64,000 bases of DNA from Bradyrhizobium sp. (lineage in GTDB: Bacteria > Pseudomonadota > Alphaproteobacteria > Rhizobiales > Xanthobacteraceae), in NCBI RefSeq assembly GCF_030693485.1, contig NZ_JAUYAN010000180.1, forward strand, positions 1 through 64,000, given 5' to 3'. Position 1 is the first letter of the stretch. Each line of letters begins with the position of its first letter. The position numbers were made by a program, and so were the translations under genes. Of this stretch, positions 11,907-22,169 are shown one piece after another. The notes beneath the pieces were generated by a model. The model did not search any database. It had not been told where the DNA came from and saw only the letters and a program-made list of their open reading frames with translations.

Positions 11907-13466
11907 ATGACCACGAAAGCGATTTGGACAACGCGCCGCGAGGCAATGGCATTGCTTTCGGGCGCCGTAGCCGGTGTCGCGCTCGGCGGCGATGCCCGCG
12001 CGCAGGCTGCGCCGAAGCGCGGCGGCATCCTGCGCGTCTCGGCTTTCACCAACCCCTCGAGCCTTGATCCGGCCACCGGCGGCGCCGGCTCGGATCACGC
12101 CTTCTTGTTCACCATGTACGATACACTGACCGAGTGGGACTTCGACACCCTGAAGCCGAGGCCGGGCCTCGCTGAAAGCTGGAGCTTCACCGATCCGACG
12201 ACCTTCGTACTCAACATCCGGCCGGGCGTCACCTTTCACGACGGCACGCCGCTCGACGCCGAAGCGGTCAAGTTCAACTTCGAGCGCAACAAGACCGACC
12301 CGAAATCGAACATCAAGGCCGACCTCGCGACCATGGCGTCCGTGGCCGTCACCGGTCCGATGCAGGTCACGCTGAAGCTCAATACGCCCGACGCCGCAAT
12401 GCCCGGCATCCTCAGCGACCGGGCCGGGATGATGGTCTCGCCCGCCGCCGTCAAGGCGAGCGCGGCCGGCAATCTGACGCGTACGCCGGTCGGCGCCGGC
12501 GCCTATGCCTTTGTCAGCTGGGCGGACGGCGAACGGATCGTGGTCAAGCGCAATGAAAAATACTGGAAAGCAAACCGGCCTTACCCCGATGGTATCGAGT
12601 TTGCGATCATTCCCGAACTGACGACGGGAGTGCGCTCGGTCACTGCGGGGCAAAACGACCTGATCTACCAGCTGCCGCCGCGCCAGAAGGTCGTCGTGGA
12701 TCGCTCGAACACGCTCAAGGTCGTCAACGGGCCGACACTCTATGTCTTTCAGATCTTCCTGAACTGGGCGAAGCCGCCATTCGACGATATCCGGATCCGC
12801 AAGGCCATCAACTTTGGCATCGATCGGGAAGCTTTCGTCAAGGCGTCGCTCGCGGGCCTCGCCGAACCCGCCTACATGAACCTGCCGAAATCGCATTGGG
12901 CCTACGACAAGTCGGTCGCCGGGCTCTATTCCTATGATCCCGACAAGGCGCGCAAGCTGCTGGCAGAAGCGGGTTTCAAGGAGGGAACGACGATCGAGAT
13001 CGGCAGCTATCCCGATCAGGATTCGGTTCAGCGTCAGGAGATCCTGATCGAGCAACTCCGCAAGGTCGGTATCGGCCTGCGCTTCATCAACGCACCGGTT
13101 GCCGAGGCGGCAGGTGCGTTTTTCGGCGCCGAGAAACGTGGCTCCGGGCTGCTCGCCGCCTGGACCGGCCGGCCGGATCCGAGCCTGACCTATGCGCTGA
13201 TGTTCACCAAGGATGCGTATTTCAATGGCGGCAGGGCGCCGGTTCCGCCGGAACTGGAGGCTGCGATCAAGGAGTCGCGCGCCTCCGAAGACATCGAGAT
13301 ACGCCGCAAGGCGTTTGCCACGGTGCAACGGCTGGTGATGGACAATGCCTTCGTGGTGCCGCTGGCATTCCAGTACGAACTGGTGGCGATGAACAAGAAA
13401 GTGCAAGGCTACAGGCCGAACCTGCTTGGCAAGCCGAAATACGACGACGTCTGGCTGGAGAGCTAG
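11907..13466 (+). CDS. ABC transporter substrate-binding protein, family 5 (dipeptide/nickel type)
   Basis: Tat/Sec-like leader, GGILRVSAFTNPSSLDPATGG, SFTDPTTFVLNIRPGVTFHDGTPLDAEAVKFN. Confidence 0.93.
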   Translation: MTTKAIWTTRREAMALLSGAVAGVALGGDARAQAAPKRGGILRVSAFTNPSSLDPATGGAGSDHAFLFTMYDTLTEWDFDTLKPRPGLAESWSFTDPTTFVLNIRPGVTFHDGTPLDAEAVKFNFERNKTDPKSNIKADLATMASVAVTGPMQVTLKLNTPDAAMPGILSDRAGMMVSPAAVKASAAGNLTRTPVGAGAYAFVSWADGERIVVKRNEKYWKANRPYPDGIEFAIIPELTTGVRSVTAGQNDLIYQLPPRQKVVVDRSNTLKVVNGPTLYVFQIFLNWAKPPFDDIRIRKAINFGIDREAFVKASLAGLAEPAYMNLPKSHWAYDKSVAGLYSYDPDKARKLLAEAGFKEGTTIEIGSYPDQDSVQRQEILIEQLRKVGIGLRFINAPVAEAAGAFFGAEKRGSGLLAAWTGRPDPSLTYALMFTKDAYFNGGRAPVPPELEAAIKESRASEDIEIRRKAFATVQRLVMDNAFVVPLAFQYELVAMNKKVQGYRPNLLGKPKYDDVWLES

Positions 13467-13469
13467 GGG

Positions 13470-14426
13470 ATGGCGCGACGAAGTCCGGCAAAAGTCATCG
13501 GCAGCCGCCTGTTGCAGGCGCTGCCGGTGATCCTGCTCGCGACTTTCATGGTGTTCTCGCTGCTCAAACTGGTGCCCGGCGACATCGCGGTGACGCTGGC
13601 AGGCGATAACGCCACCGATGCGCGCATTACCGAGATCAGGCGGGTATATGGCCTCGACCGGCCTTTCCTGGTGCAATACGGCGCCTGGCTCGGCAATGCC
13701 GTGCAAGGCGATCTGTCGCAATCGCTGCTGTCGGGTGAGAAAGTCGCAACCTCGATCTCGAGGGCCTTTCCGAACACGCTGCTGATCGTCGCCATCGCGT
13801 TGTTGCTGGCGCTGGCCACGGGAATTCCGATGGGCATCGTGGCGGCGATCAAGCCCAACGGCTGGGTCGACAAGATCGTCAGCATGATCGCCTCGCTCGG
13901 CGTGGCGATACCCGGTTTCTGGCTCGCCATGATCCTGGTTGCCGAAATCTCGCTGAAACTGAACTGGCTGCCGGCCACCGGGGCGAAATCCTTCGGAGTG
14001 TCGCCGCTGGAAGCGATCCGGCATGCGTTGCTGCCGGGAATCGCCATCGCTGCCTACGGGATGGCCGAGGTGGCGCGGCAGTTGCGGGGCTCACTGCTGG
14101 AAGTGCTGTCGTCGCAATATGTGCGGACACTGCACGCCAAGGGGCTCTCGATGACGCGGATCCTCTGGCAGCACGGCCTCAAGAACGTCAGCGTCAACCT
14201 GTTCACCATCATCAGCCTGCTGGTCAATCGGATGCTGGCGGCGACCGTCGTCATCGAAGCGGTGTTCGCGATTCCCGGCCTCGGCAGCCTGATCGTGCGC
14301 GGCGCCATTCAGCGCGATTTCCCGATCGTGCAGGGCGTGGTGTTCACCATGGTGATCGTCGTGATCACGGTCAATTTGATCGCCGACTTGCTGTGCGCGG
14401 CGGTCGATCCGAGGATCGAGCAATGA
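13470..14426 (+). CDS. ABC transporter permease (DppB-like)
   Basis: hydrophobic, LVPGDIA, EVARQLRGSLLEVLSSQYVRTLHAKGLS permease EAA loop. Confidence 0.95.
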   Translation: MARRSPAKVIGSRLLQALPVILLATFMVFSLLKLVPGDIAVTLAGDNATDARITEIRRVYGLDRPFLVQYGAWLGNAVQGDLSQSLLSGEKVATSISRAFPNTLLIVAIALLLALATGIPMGIVAAIKPNGWVDKIVSMIASLGVAIPGFWLAMILVAEISLKLNWLPATGAKSFGVSPLEAIRHALLPGIAIAAYGMAEVARQLRGSLLEVLSSQYVRTLHAKGLSMTRILWQHGLKNVSVNLFTIISLLVNRMLAATVVIEAVFAIPGLGSLIVRGAIQRDFPIVQGVVFTMVIVVITVNLIADLLCAAVDPRIEQ

Positions 14427-15307
14427 CCGAGCTCGCGCTGGCAGGCCGACCCCACCCGGCGAAGATAGGCCGCGCAAGCCGTTTCGTCAGGTGGCTGGCG
14501 TCGGATCTGCGCGCCGCGCTGGCGATTGTCGTGCTGCTTGGGCTGGTCGTCGTCGCCGTCGGCGCGCCGTGGATCGCGCCGTATCAGCCGACGGCGCAGG
14601 ACGTCAACAATATGCTGGCGGCGCCCGGGCCGGACCACCTGCTCGGGACCGACGATCTCGGCCGCGACATCTTCAGCCGGCTGATCTGGGGCGCGCCGGC
14701 CACCGTATATGCCAGCCTGCTGGCGGTCAGCGTCGCCGTCGCCATCGGCTTGCCAATCGGATTGATGGCCGGTTTCTTCGGCGGCTGGGCCGATGATGTC
14801 ATCAGCCGTGTGATCGATACGTTTCTCTCGTTTCCGGCCATCGTGCTGGCGATCGCGGTGACCGGAGCACTCGGCATCGGCCTGACCAACGGCATGATCG
14901 CGGTCGGCATCGTGATGTTTCCGTCGCTGGCGCGGATCGTGCGGGCGCGCACGCTGATCGTGCGCCAGGAACTCTATGTCGATGCGTCCCGCTGCTTCGG
15001 CGCCCCGGTCTTGCATATCCTGTGGAAGCACGTGCTGCCGAACGCCTTGCAGCCGGTGATCGTCCAGGTGACGCTGCTTCTGGCCGCCGCGCTGCTGGCG
15101 GAAGCCAGCCTCAGCTTCCTCGGTCTCGGGATTCAGCCACCCAACCCGAGCTGGGGCGCGATGCTGGCCCGCGCCTATCAATACATGGAGATTGCGCCGG
15201 AGCAGATGTATGCGCCCGGCCTGGCCATTTTGGTCGTCTCACTGGCCTTCAACGCGCTGGGAGAGTCCTTGCGCATCGTGCTCGATCCCACCATGAAGGA
15301 TCGCTGA
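14423..15307 (+). CDS. ABC transporter permease (DppC-like)
   Basis: HLLGTDDLGRDIFSRLIWGA; start moved to ATG at 14423 overlapping the upstream stop. Confidence 0.95.
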   Translation: MTELALAGRPHPAKIGRASRFVRWLASDLRAALAIVVLLGLVVVAVGAPWIAPYQPTAQDVNNMLAAPGPDHLLGTDDLGRDIFSRLIWGAPATVYASLLAVSVAVAIGLPIGLMAGFFGGWADDVISRVIDTFLSFPAIVLAIAVTGALGIGLTNGMIAVGIVMFPSLARIVRARTLIVRQELYVDASRCFGAPVLHILWKHVLPNALQPVIVQVTLLLAAALLAEASLSFLGLGIQPPNPSWGAMLARAYQYMEIAPEQMYAPGLAILVVSLAFNALGESLRIVLDPTMKDR

Positions 15308-15326
15308 GTTTTAACCGGAACCGTTC

Positions 15327-18300
15327 ATGCCCTTTCATCGACTCCTGATCGCCAATCGCGGCGAGATCGCCATCCGTATCAGCCGCGCCGCGGGCGAAGC
15401 CGGCCTTGCCACCGTCGCCATCCACTCCCAGGACGACGCGCTGTCGCTGCACGTCCGCGCCGCCGACGAGAGTGTTGAGATCCCGGGCCGCGGCGCGCGC
15501 GCCTATCTCGATATCGAGGCGGTCATCGCCGCCGCCAAGGCTGCCAATTGCGACGCGCTGCATCCCGGCTATGGCTTTCTCAGCGAGAATTCGCAGCTGG
15601 CGCGGCGTTGCGCGCAGGAGGGGATCGCTTTCGTCGGACCGTCTCCCGAAGCGCTGGATCTGTTCGGCGACAAGATTGCGGCCAAGGCGCTCGCCAGGCG
15701 TTGCGGCGTGCCCGTGATCGAAGGGACCAGCGGCCCAACCACGCTGGACGAGACCCTGGCCTTCTTCGCCTCGCTCGGCGCCGGCGGCGCCGTCATGATC
15801 AAGGCGGTGGCCGGCGGCGGCGGGCGCGGGATGCGCTTCGTCGAGGACGCTTCAAGGCTGGAGGAAGCCTATGCGCGCTGCCAATCCGAGGCCAGGGCCG
15901 CTTTCGGCAATGACGCCGTCTACGTCGAGCGCCTTATCCGCAAGGCGCGCCATATCGAGGTGCAGATCATCGGCGACCACTTTGGGGCGATCAGCCATCT
16001 GTGGGAACGCGAATGCACGATCCAGCGCCGCAATCAGAAGCTCATCGAAGTGGCGCCCAGCCCCACCCTGAGCGACGGCTTGCGCGCGCGCATCATCGCC
16101 GCCGCCCGGCAGTTGGCAGCCGAGGCACACTACGACAATCTCGGCACCTTCGAATTCCTGGTCGACGGCGAAACCACCTCTGGCGATCCTGCATTCGCCT
16201 TCATCGAGGCCAACCCGCGGTTGCAGGTCGAGCACACCGTGACCGAGGAGGTGCTCGGCATCGATCTGGTCAAATCGCAGCTCGCGGTTGCCGCCGGTGC
16301 AAGCCTGGCCTCGCTCGGCCTTGCGCAATCCGACGTCCCGGCGCCGCGCGGCTTTGCCATGCAGCTTCGCATCAACATGGAAGTGATGGACGAGAAGGGC
16401 GCGACCAGGCCGACCGGCGGCACCCTCGGTGTGTTCGATCCGCCGTCCGGCCCGGGCGTGCGGGTCGATACTTTCGGTTATGCCGGGTACAAAACCAGTG
16501 CTGCCTTCGATTCCCTGCTGGCCAAGGTCATCGTTCATTCGCCTGGCCCGAGCTGGCCGGATGTGGTGCAGAAAGCCGCGCGCGCCTTGCGCGAATTTCG
16601 CATCGCCGGCGTCGACACCAATATTCCGTTCATCCAGGCGGTGCTGGCGCATCCCGATTTTGTCAGCAATCGCATCAGCACCGGCTTTATCGACACCCAC
16701 GTCGCCGCACTGGTCGGCTCGTCCAGGGACATGGCCCGGCCATTGTTCTTCGCCAGCTCGGAGGGCGCGAGCGGAGCGGCTCCCACCTCCAAAGCCGGCG
16801 ATCCCGCGGCCGCTCCGGTGGGATCAGTGGCGGTACCGGCGCCGTTGCAGGGCACCATCGTCGCGATCGAGGTGGCGGAAGGCGATATGGTTCGTCCGGG
16901 TCAGCAGATCGCCATCCTCGAATCCATGAAGATGGAACACCTCGTCGCAGCGCCACACGGTGGCAAGGTGACAAAGATCGTCGCCGGAAACGGCACGACG
17001 TTGATGCACGGCGAGACCATCCTGTTCCTCGAACCCGCCGAAGTCGCAGGCGATGAGGCCGCCGAAGAAGCTGCCGTTGATCTCGACCACATCAGGCCCG
17101 ACCTGGCGGAGCTGATTGCGCGGCATGCCATCACGCTTGACGCCAACCGCCCGGCCTCGGTCGCGCGCCGGCGCAAGACCAGCCAGCGAACCGCGCGGGA
17201 AAATATCGCACAGCTGGTCGACGATGGGTCCTTCGTCGAATACGGCTCGCTGGCGATCGCCGCCCAGCGGCGCCGGCGCAAGGTCGAAGACCTCATCAGG
17301 AACACGCCCGCCGACGGGCTGATTGCCGGCGTCGCCACCGTCAACGCCGGGAAGTTCGGCGCCCATGACGCGCGTTGCATGGTGATCTCCTACGACTACA
17401 CCGTGCTGGCGGGCACCCAGGGTCACATGAACCACAAGAAGATCGACCGCATGCTGGGCCTTGCCGAGCAGTGGCGGATGCCGCTGGTATTTTATGGCGA
17501 AGGCGGCGGCGGCCGCCCGGGCGATACCGACAGGCTCGGCATGACCGGTCTTGACGGGCCATCCTTCGTGCAATTTGCAAAGCTGTCCGGACTGGTGCCC
17601 GTCGTGGGCGTGGTGTCCGGCTATTGCTTCGCCGGCAATGCCGCGATGCTCGGCTGCTGCGATGTCATCATCGCGACGCAGAATGCATCGATCGGCATGG
17701 GTGGGCCGGCGATGATCGAGGGTGGCGGCCTCGGCGTCTATCACCCCGCCGATGTCGGGCCAGTGTCGTTCCAGTCGCCGAACGGCGTGATCGACATTCT
17801 GGTCGAGGACGAGGAGGCGGCCACCAGCGCGGCGCAAAAATACCTGTCCTATTTTCAGGGTGCCCTCGCCGAATGGAAGGCGCCGGATCAGCGCCTGCTG
17901 CGGCGCGCCATCCCCGAGAACCGGCTGCGCGTCTACGACATCCGCAATGTCATCGATCTGCTGGCCGACGAAGGCTCGGTGCTGGAGATACGCCGGGACT
18001 TTGGTGTCGGCATGATCACGGCCTTCATTCGCATCGAAGGCAAGCCGTTCGGGTTGATCGCCAACAACCCAAAGCATCTCGGCGGCGCGATCGACGCGCC
18101 GGCCGGGGACAAGGCCGCCCGCTTCCTGCAGCTGTGCGATGCCTTCGACATCCCGATCGTGTCGCTGTGCGATACGCCCGGCTTCATGGTGGGACCCGAG
18201 GCCGAGAAGACCGCGATCGTGCGCCATGTCGCGCGCATGTTCGTGACCGGGGCCAGCCTCACCGTGCCGCTGTTCGGCATCGTGCTGCGCAAGGGTTATG

Positions 18301-18647
18301 GCCTCGGCGCGCAATCGATGATAGGCGGCGGCTTCCACGCTTCCTTCTTCACCGTGGCCTGGCCGACCGGCGAATTCGGCGGCATGGGGCTGGAAGGCTA
18401 TGTGCGGCTCGGCTTCCGCAAGGAAATGGAAGCGATATCGGATCCGGGCGAGCGGGAGAAATACTATCAGGCCAAGGTCGCGGAGCTCTATGCCAACGGC
18501 AAGGCAACCTCGATCGCATCGGTGCTGGAGATCGACGAAGTGATCGATCCGGCCGAAACCCGGCGCTGGATCATGGCCGGCCTCCAGTCGGTGCCGAAGC
18601 CCGCGCCGCGCAGCCACCGCAAGCGCCCCTGTATCGATGCCTGGTAG
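15327..18647 (+). CDS. single-chain biotin-dependent acyl-CoA carboxylase (biotin carboxylase - BCCP - carboxyltransferase)
   Basis: biotin carboxylase N-terminus ANRGEIAIRISRAAGE, biotinyl site ILESMKMEH, carboxyltransferase block RKTSQRTARENIAQLVDDGSFVEYGSLA...GGGFHASFFTVAWPTGEFGGMGLEG. Confidence 0.93.
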   Translation: MPFHRLLIANRGEIAIRISRAAGEAGLATVAIHSQDDALSLHVRAADESVEIPGRGARAYLDIEAVIAAAKAANCDALHPGYGFLSENSQLARRCAQEGIAFVGPSPEALDLFGDKIAAKALARRCGVPVIEGTSGPTTLDETLAFFASLGAGGAVMIKAVAGGGGRGMRFVEDASRLEEAYARCQSEARAAFGNDAVYVERLIRKARHIEVQIIGDHFGAISHLWERECTIQRRNQKLIEVAPSPTLSDGLRARIIAAARQLAAEAHYDNLGTFEFLVDGETTSGDPAFAFIEANPRLQVEHTVTEEVLGIDLVKSQLAVAAGASLASLGLAQSDVPAPRGFAMQLRINMEVMDEKGATRPTGGTLGVFDPPSGPGVRVDTFGYAGYKTSAAFDSLLAKVIVHSPGPSWPDVVQKAARALREFRIAGVDTNIPFIQAVLAHPDFVSNRISTGFIDTHVAALVGSSRDMARPLFFASSEGASGAAPTSKAGDPAAAPVGSVAVPAPLQGTIVAIEVAEGDMVRPGQQIAILESMKMEHLVAAPHGGKVTKIVAGNGTTLMHGETILFLEPAEVAGDEAAEEAAVDLDHIRPDLAELIARHAITLDANRPASVARRRKTSQRTARENIAQLVDDGSFVEYGSLAIAAQRRRRKVEDLIRNTPADGLIAGVATVNAGKFGAHDARCMVISYDYTVLAGTQGHMNHKKIDRMLGLAEQWRMPLVFYGEGGGGRPGDTDRLGMTGLDGPSFVQFAKLSGLVPVVGVVSGYCFAGNAAMLGCCDVIIATQNASIGMGGPAMIEGGGLGVYHPADVGPVSFQSPNGVIDILVEDEEAATSAAQKYLSYFQGALAEWKAPDQRLLRRAIPENRLRVYDIRNVIDLLADEGSVLEIRRDFGVGMITAFIRIEGKPFGLIANNPKHLGGAIDAPAGDKAARFLQLCDAFDIPIVSLCDTPGFMVGPEAEKTAIVRHVARMFVTGASLTVPLFGIVLRKGYGLGAQSMIGGGFHASFFTVAWPTGEFGGMGLEGYVRLGFRKEMEAISDPGEREKYYQAKVAELYANGKATSIASVLEIDEVIDPAETRRWIMAGLQSVPKPAPRSHRKRPCIDAW

Positions 18648-18702
18648 GATCGATTTGCATGCCCGGCGTGTCGAAGCGGCAGTTCGTCTGGGCTTCGGTC
18701 AC

Positions 18703-20493
18703 TTAGCATGCCTTCATCGGCTTCGATGTATCCGCGATATGCCGGCCAGCGATATAGCCGAAGGTCAGCGCGGGTCCGAGCGTGATCCCGGCGCCAGGAT
18801 AGTTGCCGCCCATGATGCTCGCCATGTCGTTGCCGGCGGCATAGAGCCCGTCGATCGGGCGCCCATCTGCGTTCAGCGCACGGGCATTCTCGTCGGTCTT
18901 GATGCCGGCATAGGTGCCGAGATCGCCGATCACCATCTTGATGGCGTAGAACGGACCCTGCTCGATCGGGCCGATGCAGGGATTCGGTCCATTCAGGGCA
19001 TCGCCCTGAAAGCGGTTGTAGGCCCGCGATCCCTTGCCGAAGGCGGTGTCCTGTCCGGTCGCCGCCGACGCGTTGAACTGCGCAATCGTCGCCTCCAGCC
19101 CCCGCGCATCGATACCGGCCTGCGCTGCCAGTTCCGCCAGCGTAGCGCCGCGCATCAGATAGCCGGTCCTGACGTGATGCCCGATCGGCATCGGAAACGG
19201 CGGCACGCAGCCGAGGCCGTATTTGCGCAGGGTCTTGTGATCGCAGATCAGGAAGGCGGCGATCTCCTCACCGTGCTTGGCGGCCTTCATCATCGCCTGG
19301 ACGAAGTCGTGATAGGAATTGCCCTCGTTGGCAAAGCGCGCGCCGTCGCGCATCACAGCGATCACGCCGGGCTTGGCTCGATCGATGAAATGCGGCATCA
19401 CGCCACTGCTGCCGTCCTTCCGTGTGGTGACCGACACCGGCACCCATGCGGCGGCATTCGGCAGCGTGTCCTCGACGCGCCCGCCGACCGCTTCCGCCAG
19501 GCGCAGTCCGTCGCCGGTGTTGCCGGCAGGACCGGGTGAGTAATGCTGGGTACCATCAGGGGCATGCGGGAACATCGCCTTGCGCCTTGCGACGTCATGC
19601 GGGAATCCACCGCAGGCCAGGATCACACCGCGTTTGGCATGGACGCGAACCAGCCGTCCCTCGCGTTCGACCAGGCCGCCGCGTACCGCGCCGTCCTCGA
19701 CGATCAGCTCGCGGACCGGAGAGGACAGCCACAAGGGTATGTTGAGGTCGAAGGCGGATTTCGCCAGCCGTCCGGCCAGCGCGTTGCCGTTGGTGAGCGT
19801 CATGCCGCGGCCATGGCGCATCACATCCATCAAATGGCGGGACAGCCGCTTGGCGACATAGACCGCCGAGGTCAGCGATTTGGTCGCGCGCATGAAGTGG
19901 ATGATCTCCTTGCCCGATCCCAGCATCATGCCGAACACGGTCAATTCCGGCAGCGGCGCGCCGAGCGTCTGGATATGCGGCCCGAGTTCGCGGCCGTCAA
20001 ACGGCCGCGTCACCATCGAGCGGCCGCCCTGCGTGCCGCCGGGGGCTTCGGCGTGATAGTCGGGAAACACCAGCGGCATGTCGAATCGCAGCGCCGTTTT
20101 TGTGGTGAAGAAGTCGACCGCCTCGGGCCCGGCGGTCAGAAAAGCGTCGACCCGGGCGGCATCGTAACTGTTGCCGGCTTCGTGCCGCAGATAGGTCCGC
20201 GCCTGGTCCGGGCTTTCGTTGATGCCCCAGTCCCGCGCCAGCGACGTTCCGGGTATCCAGAGCCAGCCGCCGGAACGCGCCGTAGTGCCGCCGAAGCGCG
20301 GCTCCTTCTCGACGATGAGGACCTTGAGACCGGCGTGGCCGGCGGTGACGGCGGCGGACATGCCGGCGCAGCCGGAGCCGACGATGAGCACGTCGCATTC
20401 GTAGGTAGTGTCTGCGCCAGTGCGCACGCCGTCAGTCACGCGACTCTCCCGGTTCTTGTCGTTTCCATCCGAACCTACAATAGCATCACCCAT
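18703..20493 (-). CDS. FAD-dependent oxidoreductase (fumarate reductase / 3-ketosteroid dehydrogenase-like flavoprotein)
   Basis: DVLIVGSGCAGMSAAVTAGHAGLKVLIVEKEPRFGGTTARSGGWLW ... YAAGNDMASIMGGNYPGAGITLGPALTFGYIAGRH; start trimmed to MGDAIVGSD (20493). Confidence 0.9.
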   Translation of the reverse strand: MGDAIVGSDGNDKNRESRVTDGVRTGADTTYECDVLIVGSGCAGMSAAVTAGHAGLKVLIVEKEPRFGGTTARSGGWLWIPGTSLARDWGINESPDQARTYLRHEAGNSYDAARVDAFLTAGPEAVDFFTTKTALRFDMPLVFPDYHAEAPGGTQGGRSMVTRPFDGRELGPHIQTLGAPLPELTVFGMMLGSGKEIIHFMRATKSLTSAVYVAKRLSRHLMDVMRHGRGMTLTNGNALAGRLAKSAFDLNIPLWLSSPVRELIVEDGAVRGGLVEREGRLVRVHAKRGVILACGGFPHDVARRKAMFPHAPDGTQHYSPGPAGNTGDGLRLAEAVGGRVEDTLPNAAAWVPVSVTTRKDGSSGVMPHFIDRAKPGVIAVMRDGARFANEGNSYHDFVQAMMKAAKHGEEIAAFLICDHKTLRKYGLGCVPPFPMPIGHHVRTGYLMRGATLAELAAQAGIDARGLEATIAQFNASAATGQDTAFGKGSRAYNRFQGDALNGPNPCIGPIEQGPFYAIKMVIGDLGTYAGIKTDENARALNADGRPIDGLYAAGNDMASIMGGNYPGAGITLGPALTFGYIAGRHIADTSKPMKAC

Positions 20494-20559
20494 GCTGTCG
20501 CGCCTGCTGACAGCCGGGATCGAACTGGCTAACAATGGATTCACTTGGGAGGAAAATCG

Positions 20560-22158
20560 ATGCTTGATAAAGTCGATGCCCTGATCGTCGGTTCCGGGGC
20601 GTCGGGCGCCGCGGTGGCCTGGAGTCTGGCCGATACCCGGATGCGCATCGTCTGCCTCGAGCAGGGCGACTGGGTCAAGCCGACGGACTATCCCAGCAAT
20701 GGCAGGGACTGGGAAGCGCGCCTGTTCAGCGATTTCGCCATCAATCCCAACCGCCGGGCGCGGCCGACCGATTATCCGATCAACGACGCCAATTCGCCGA
20801 TCAAGGTGGTGAACTTCAACGGCGTCGGCGGCAGCACCATCATGTACACGGCGCATTTTCCCCGCATGCATCCCTCGGATTTCAGGGTGCGCACGCTCGA
20901 TGGGGTCGCCGACGACTGGCCGATCGACTATGCCACGCTGGAGCCGTATTTCGCCGAGAACGACCGCATGATGGGCGTTTCCGGTCTCGCCGGCGATCCC
21001 GCCTATCCGCCGCATCAGCCGCCGATGCCGCCATTGCCGCTCGGCAAATCCGGCGCGCGGTTCGGCAAGGCGATGAACCAGCTCGGTTGGCACTGGTGGC
21101 CGTCCGACTCGACGATCGCCACCACGGATTATGAGGGGCGGGCGCGTTGCATCAACCTCGGTCACTGTACGCCGGGCTGCGCGCAGGGCGCCAAGGCCAG
21201 TACCGACATCACCTATTGGCCGCATGCGATCCGCGCCGGCGTCGAACTGCGCACGATGTGCCGGGTTCGCGAGGTCACGGTCGACGCGCACGGCATGGCC
21301 TCCGGCGTGATCTATTACGACGCCGAGGGCAAGGAACAGTTTCAGCCTGCCGAAGTCGTCATCCTCGCCTGCAACGGCGTCGGCACGCCGCGCCTGATGC
21401 TGAACTCGGTATCGGCGAAATTCCCCAACGGCATTGCCAATTCCTCGGGGTTGGTCGGCAAGAACCTGATGTTTCACCCCTATGCCCTGACCTACGGCTA
21501 TGTCGACGAGCCGCTCGACGGCAATCACGGCCCGCCGCTGTGCCTGTGGAGCCAGCAATTCTACGAGACCGACCCCGGCCGCGATTTCGTGCGCGGCTAT
21601 ACTTTCCAGTTCGGCCGCGGCGTCGGCGCGATCATGGAAGCCATCGTCAGCGCCAATGCGGGGCGGTTGCCCTGGGGTGAAGAGCATCATGGGGCCTACC
21701 GGAAACTGGTAAACCGCCGCATCGGGCTTTCGGCGATCTGCGAGGACCTTCCCGATGAGCATAATCGCGTCACGCTCGATCCCGACCTGAAGGATTCCAG
21801 CGGCATCCCCGCGCCAAAACTCGACTACACCATCAGCGCCAACAGCCTGAAGATGATGGACCACGGCATCGCGCGGGCGAAGGAAGTTCTGACCGCCGCC
21901 GGCGCCAGCAACATTGCGGTCGAGAGTCCGATCCTGAACGGCGGCTGGCATCTGCTCGGCACCGCGCGGATGGGCACCGACCCCGAGCGTTCGGTGGTCA
22001 ATGAATGGGGCCGGTGCCATGATGTGAAGAACCTGTTCATCGTCGACGGCAGCATCTGGGTGACATCGGGCGGCGTGAATCCGACCTCCACCATCCAGGC
22101 GCTTGCGCTCTATATCGCCGACAGCATCAAGCAGCGTCTCGCCAATCTGTTCGACTGA
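20560..22158 (+). CDS. GMC family oxidoreductase
   Basis: ALIVGSGASGAAVAWSLADT, C-terminal LFIVDGSIWVTSGGVNPTSTIQALALYIAD; RBS GGAGGA before ATG at 20560. Confidence 0.9.
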   Translation: MLDKVDALIVGSGASGAAVAWSLADTRMRIVCLEQGDWVKPTDYPSNGRDWEARLFSDFAINPNRRARPTDYPINDANSPIKVVNFNGVGGSTIMYTAHFPRMHPSDFRVRTLDGVADDWPIDYATLEPYFAENDRMMGVSGLAGDPAYPPHQPPMPPLPLGKSGARFGKAMNQLGWHWWPSDSTIATTDYEGRARCINLGHCTPGCAQGAKASTDITYWPHAIRAGVELRTMCRVREVTVDAHGMASGVIYYDAEGKEQFQPAEVVILACNGVGTPRLMLNSVSAKFPNGIANSSGLVGKNLMFHPYALTYGYVDEPLDGNHGPPLCLWSQQFYETDPGRDFVRGYTFQFGRGVGAIMEAIVSANAGRLPWGEEHHGAYRKLVNRRIGLSAICEDLPDEHNRVTLDPDLKDSSGIPAPKLDYTISANSLKMMDHGIARAKEVLTAAGASNIAVESPILNGGWHLLGTARMGTDPERSVVNEWGRCHDVKNLFIVDGSIWVTSGGVNPTSTIQALALYIADSIKQRLANLFD

Positions 22159-22169
22159 GAACGAATTCC

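Noticed and set aside
11883-14024. 713-aa minus-strand ORF antisense to the ABC binding protein and permease
   Set aside because: Antisense GC artefact; no domain signature, and it spans two real plus-strand genes.
16824-18617. 597-aa minus-strand ORF antisense to the carboxylase
   Set aside because: Antisense artefact over a strongly supported carboxyltransferase domain.
20494-22020. N-terminal extension of the 18703..22020 minus ORF (about 509 aa)
   Set aside because: Extension is antisense to the GMC gene and biased in composition; the flavoprotein begins near MGDAIVGSD at 20493.
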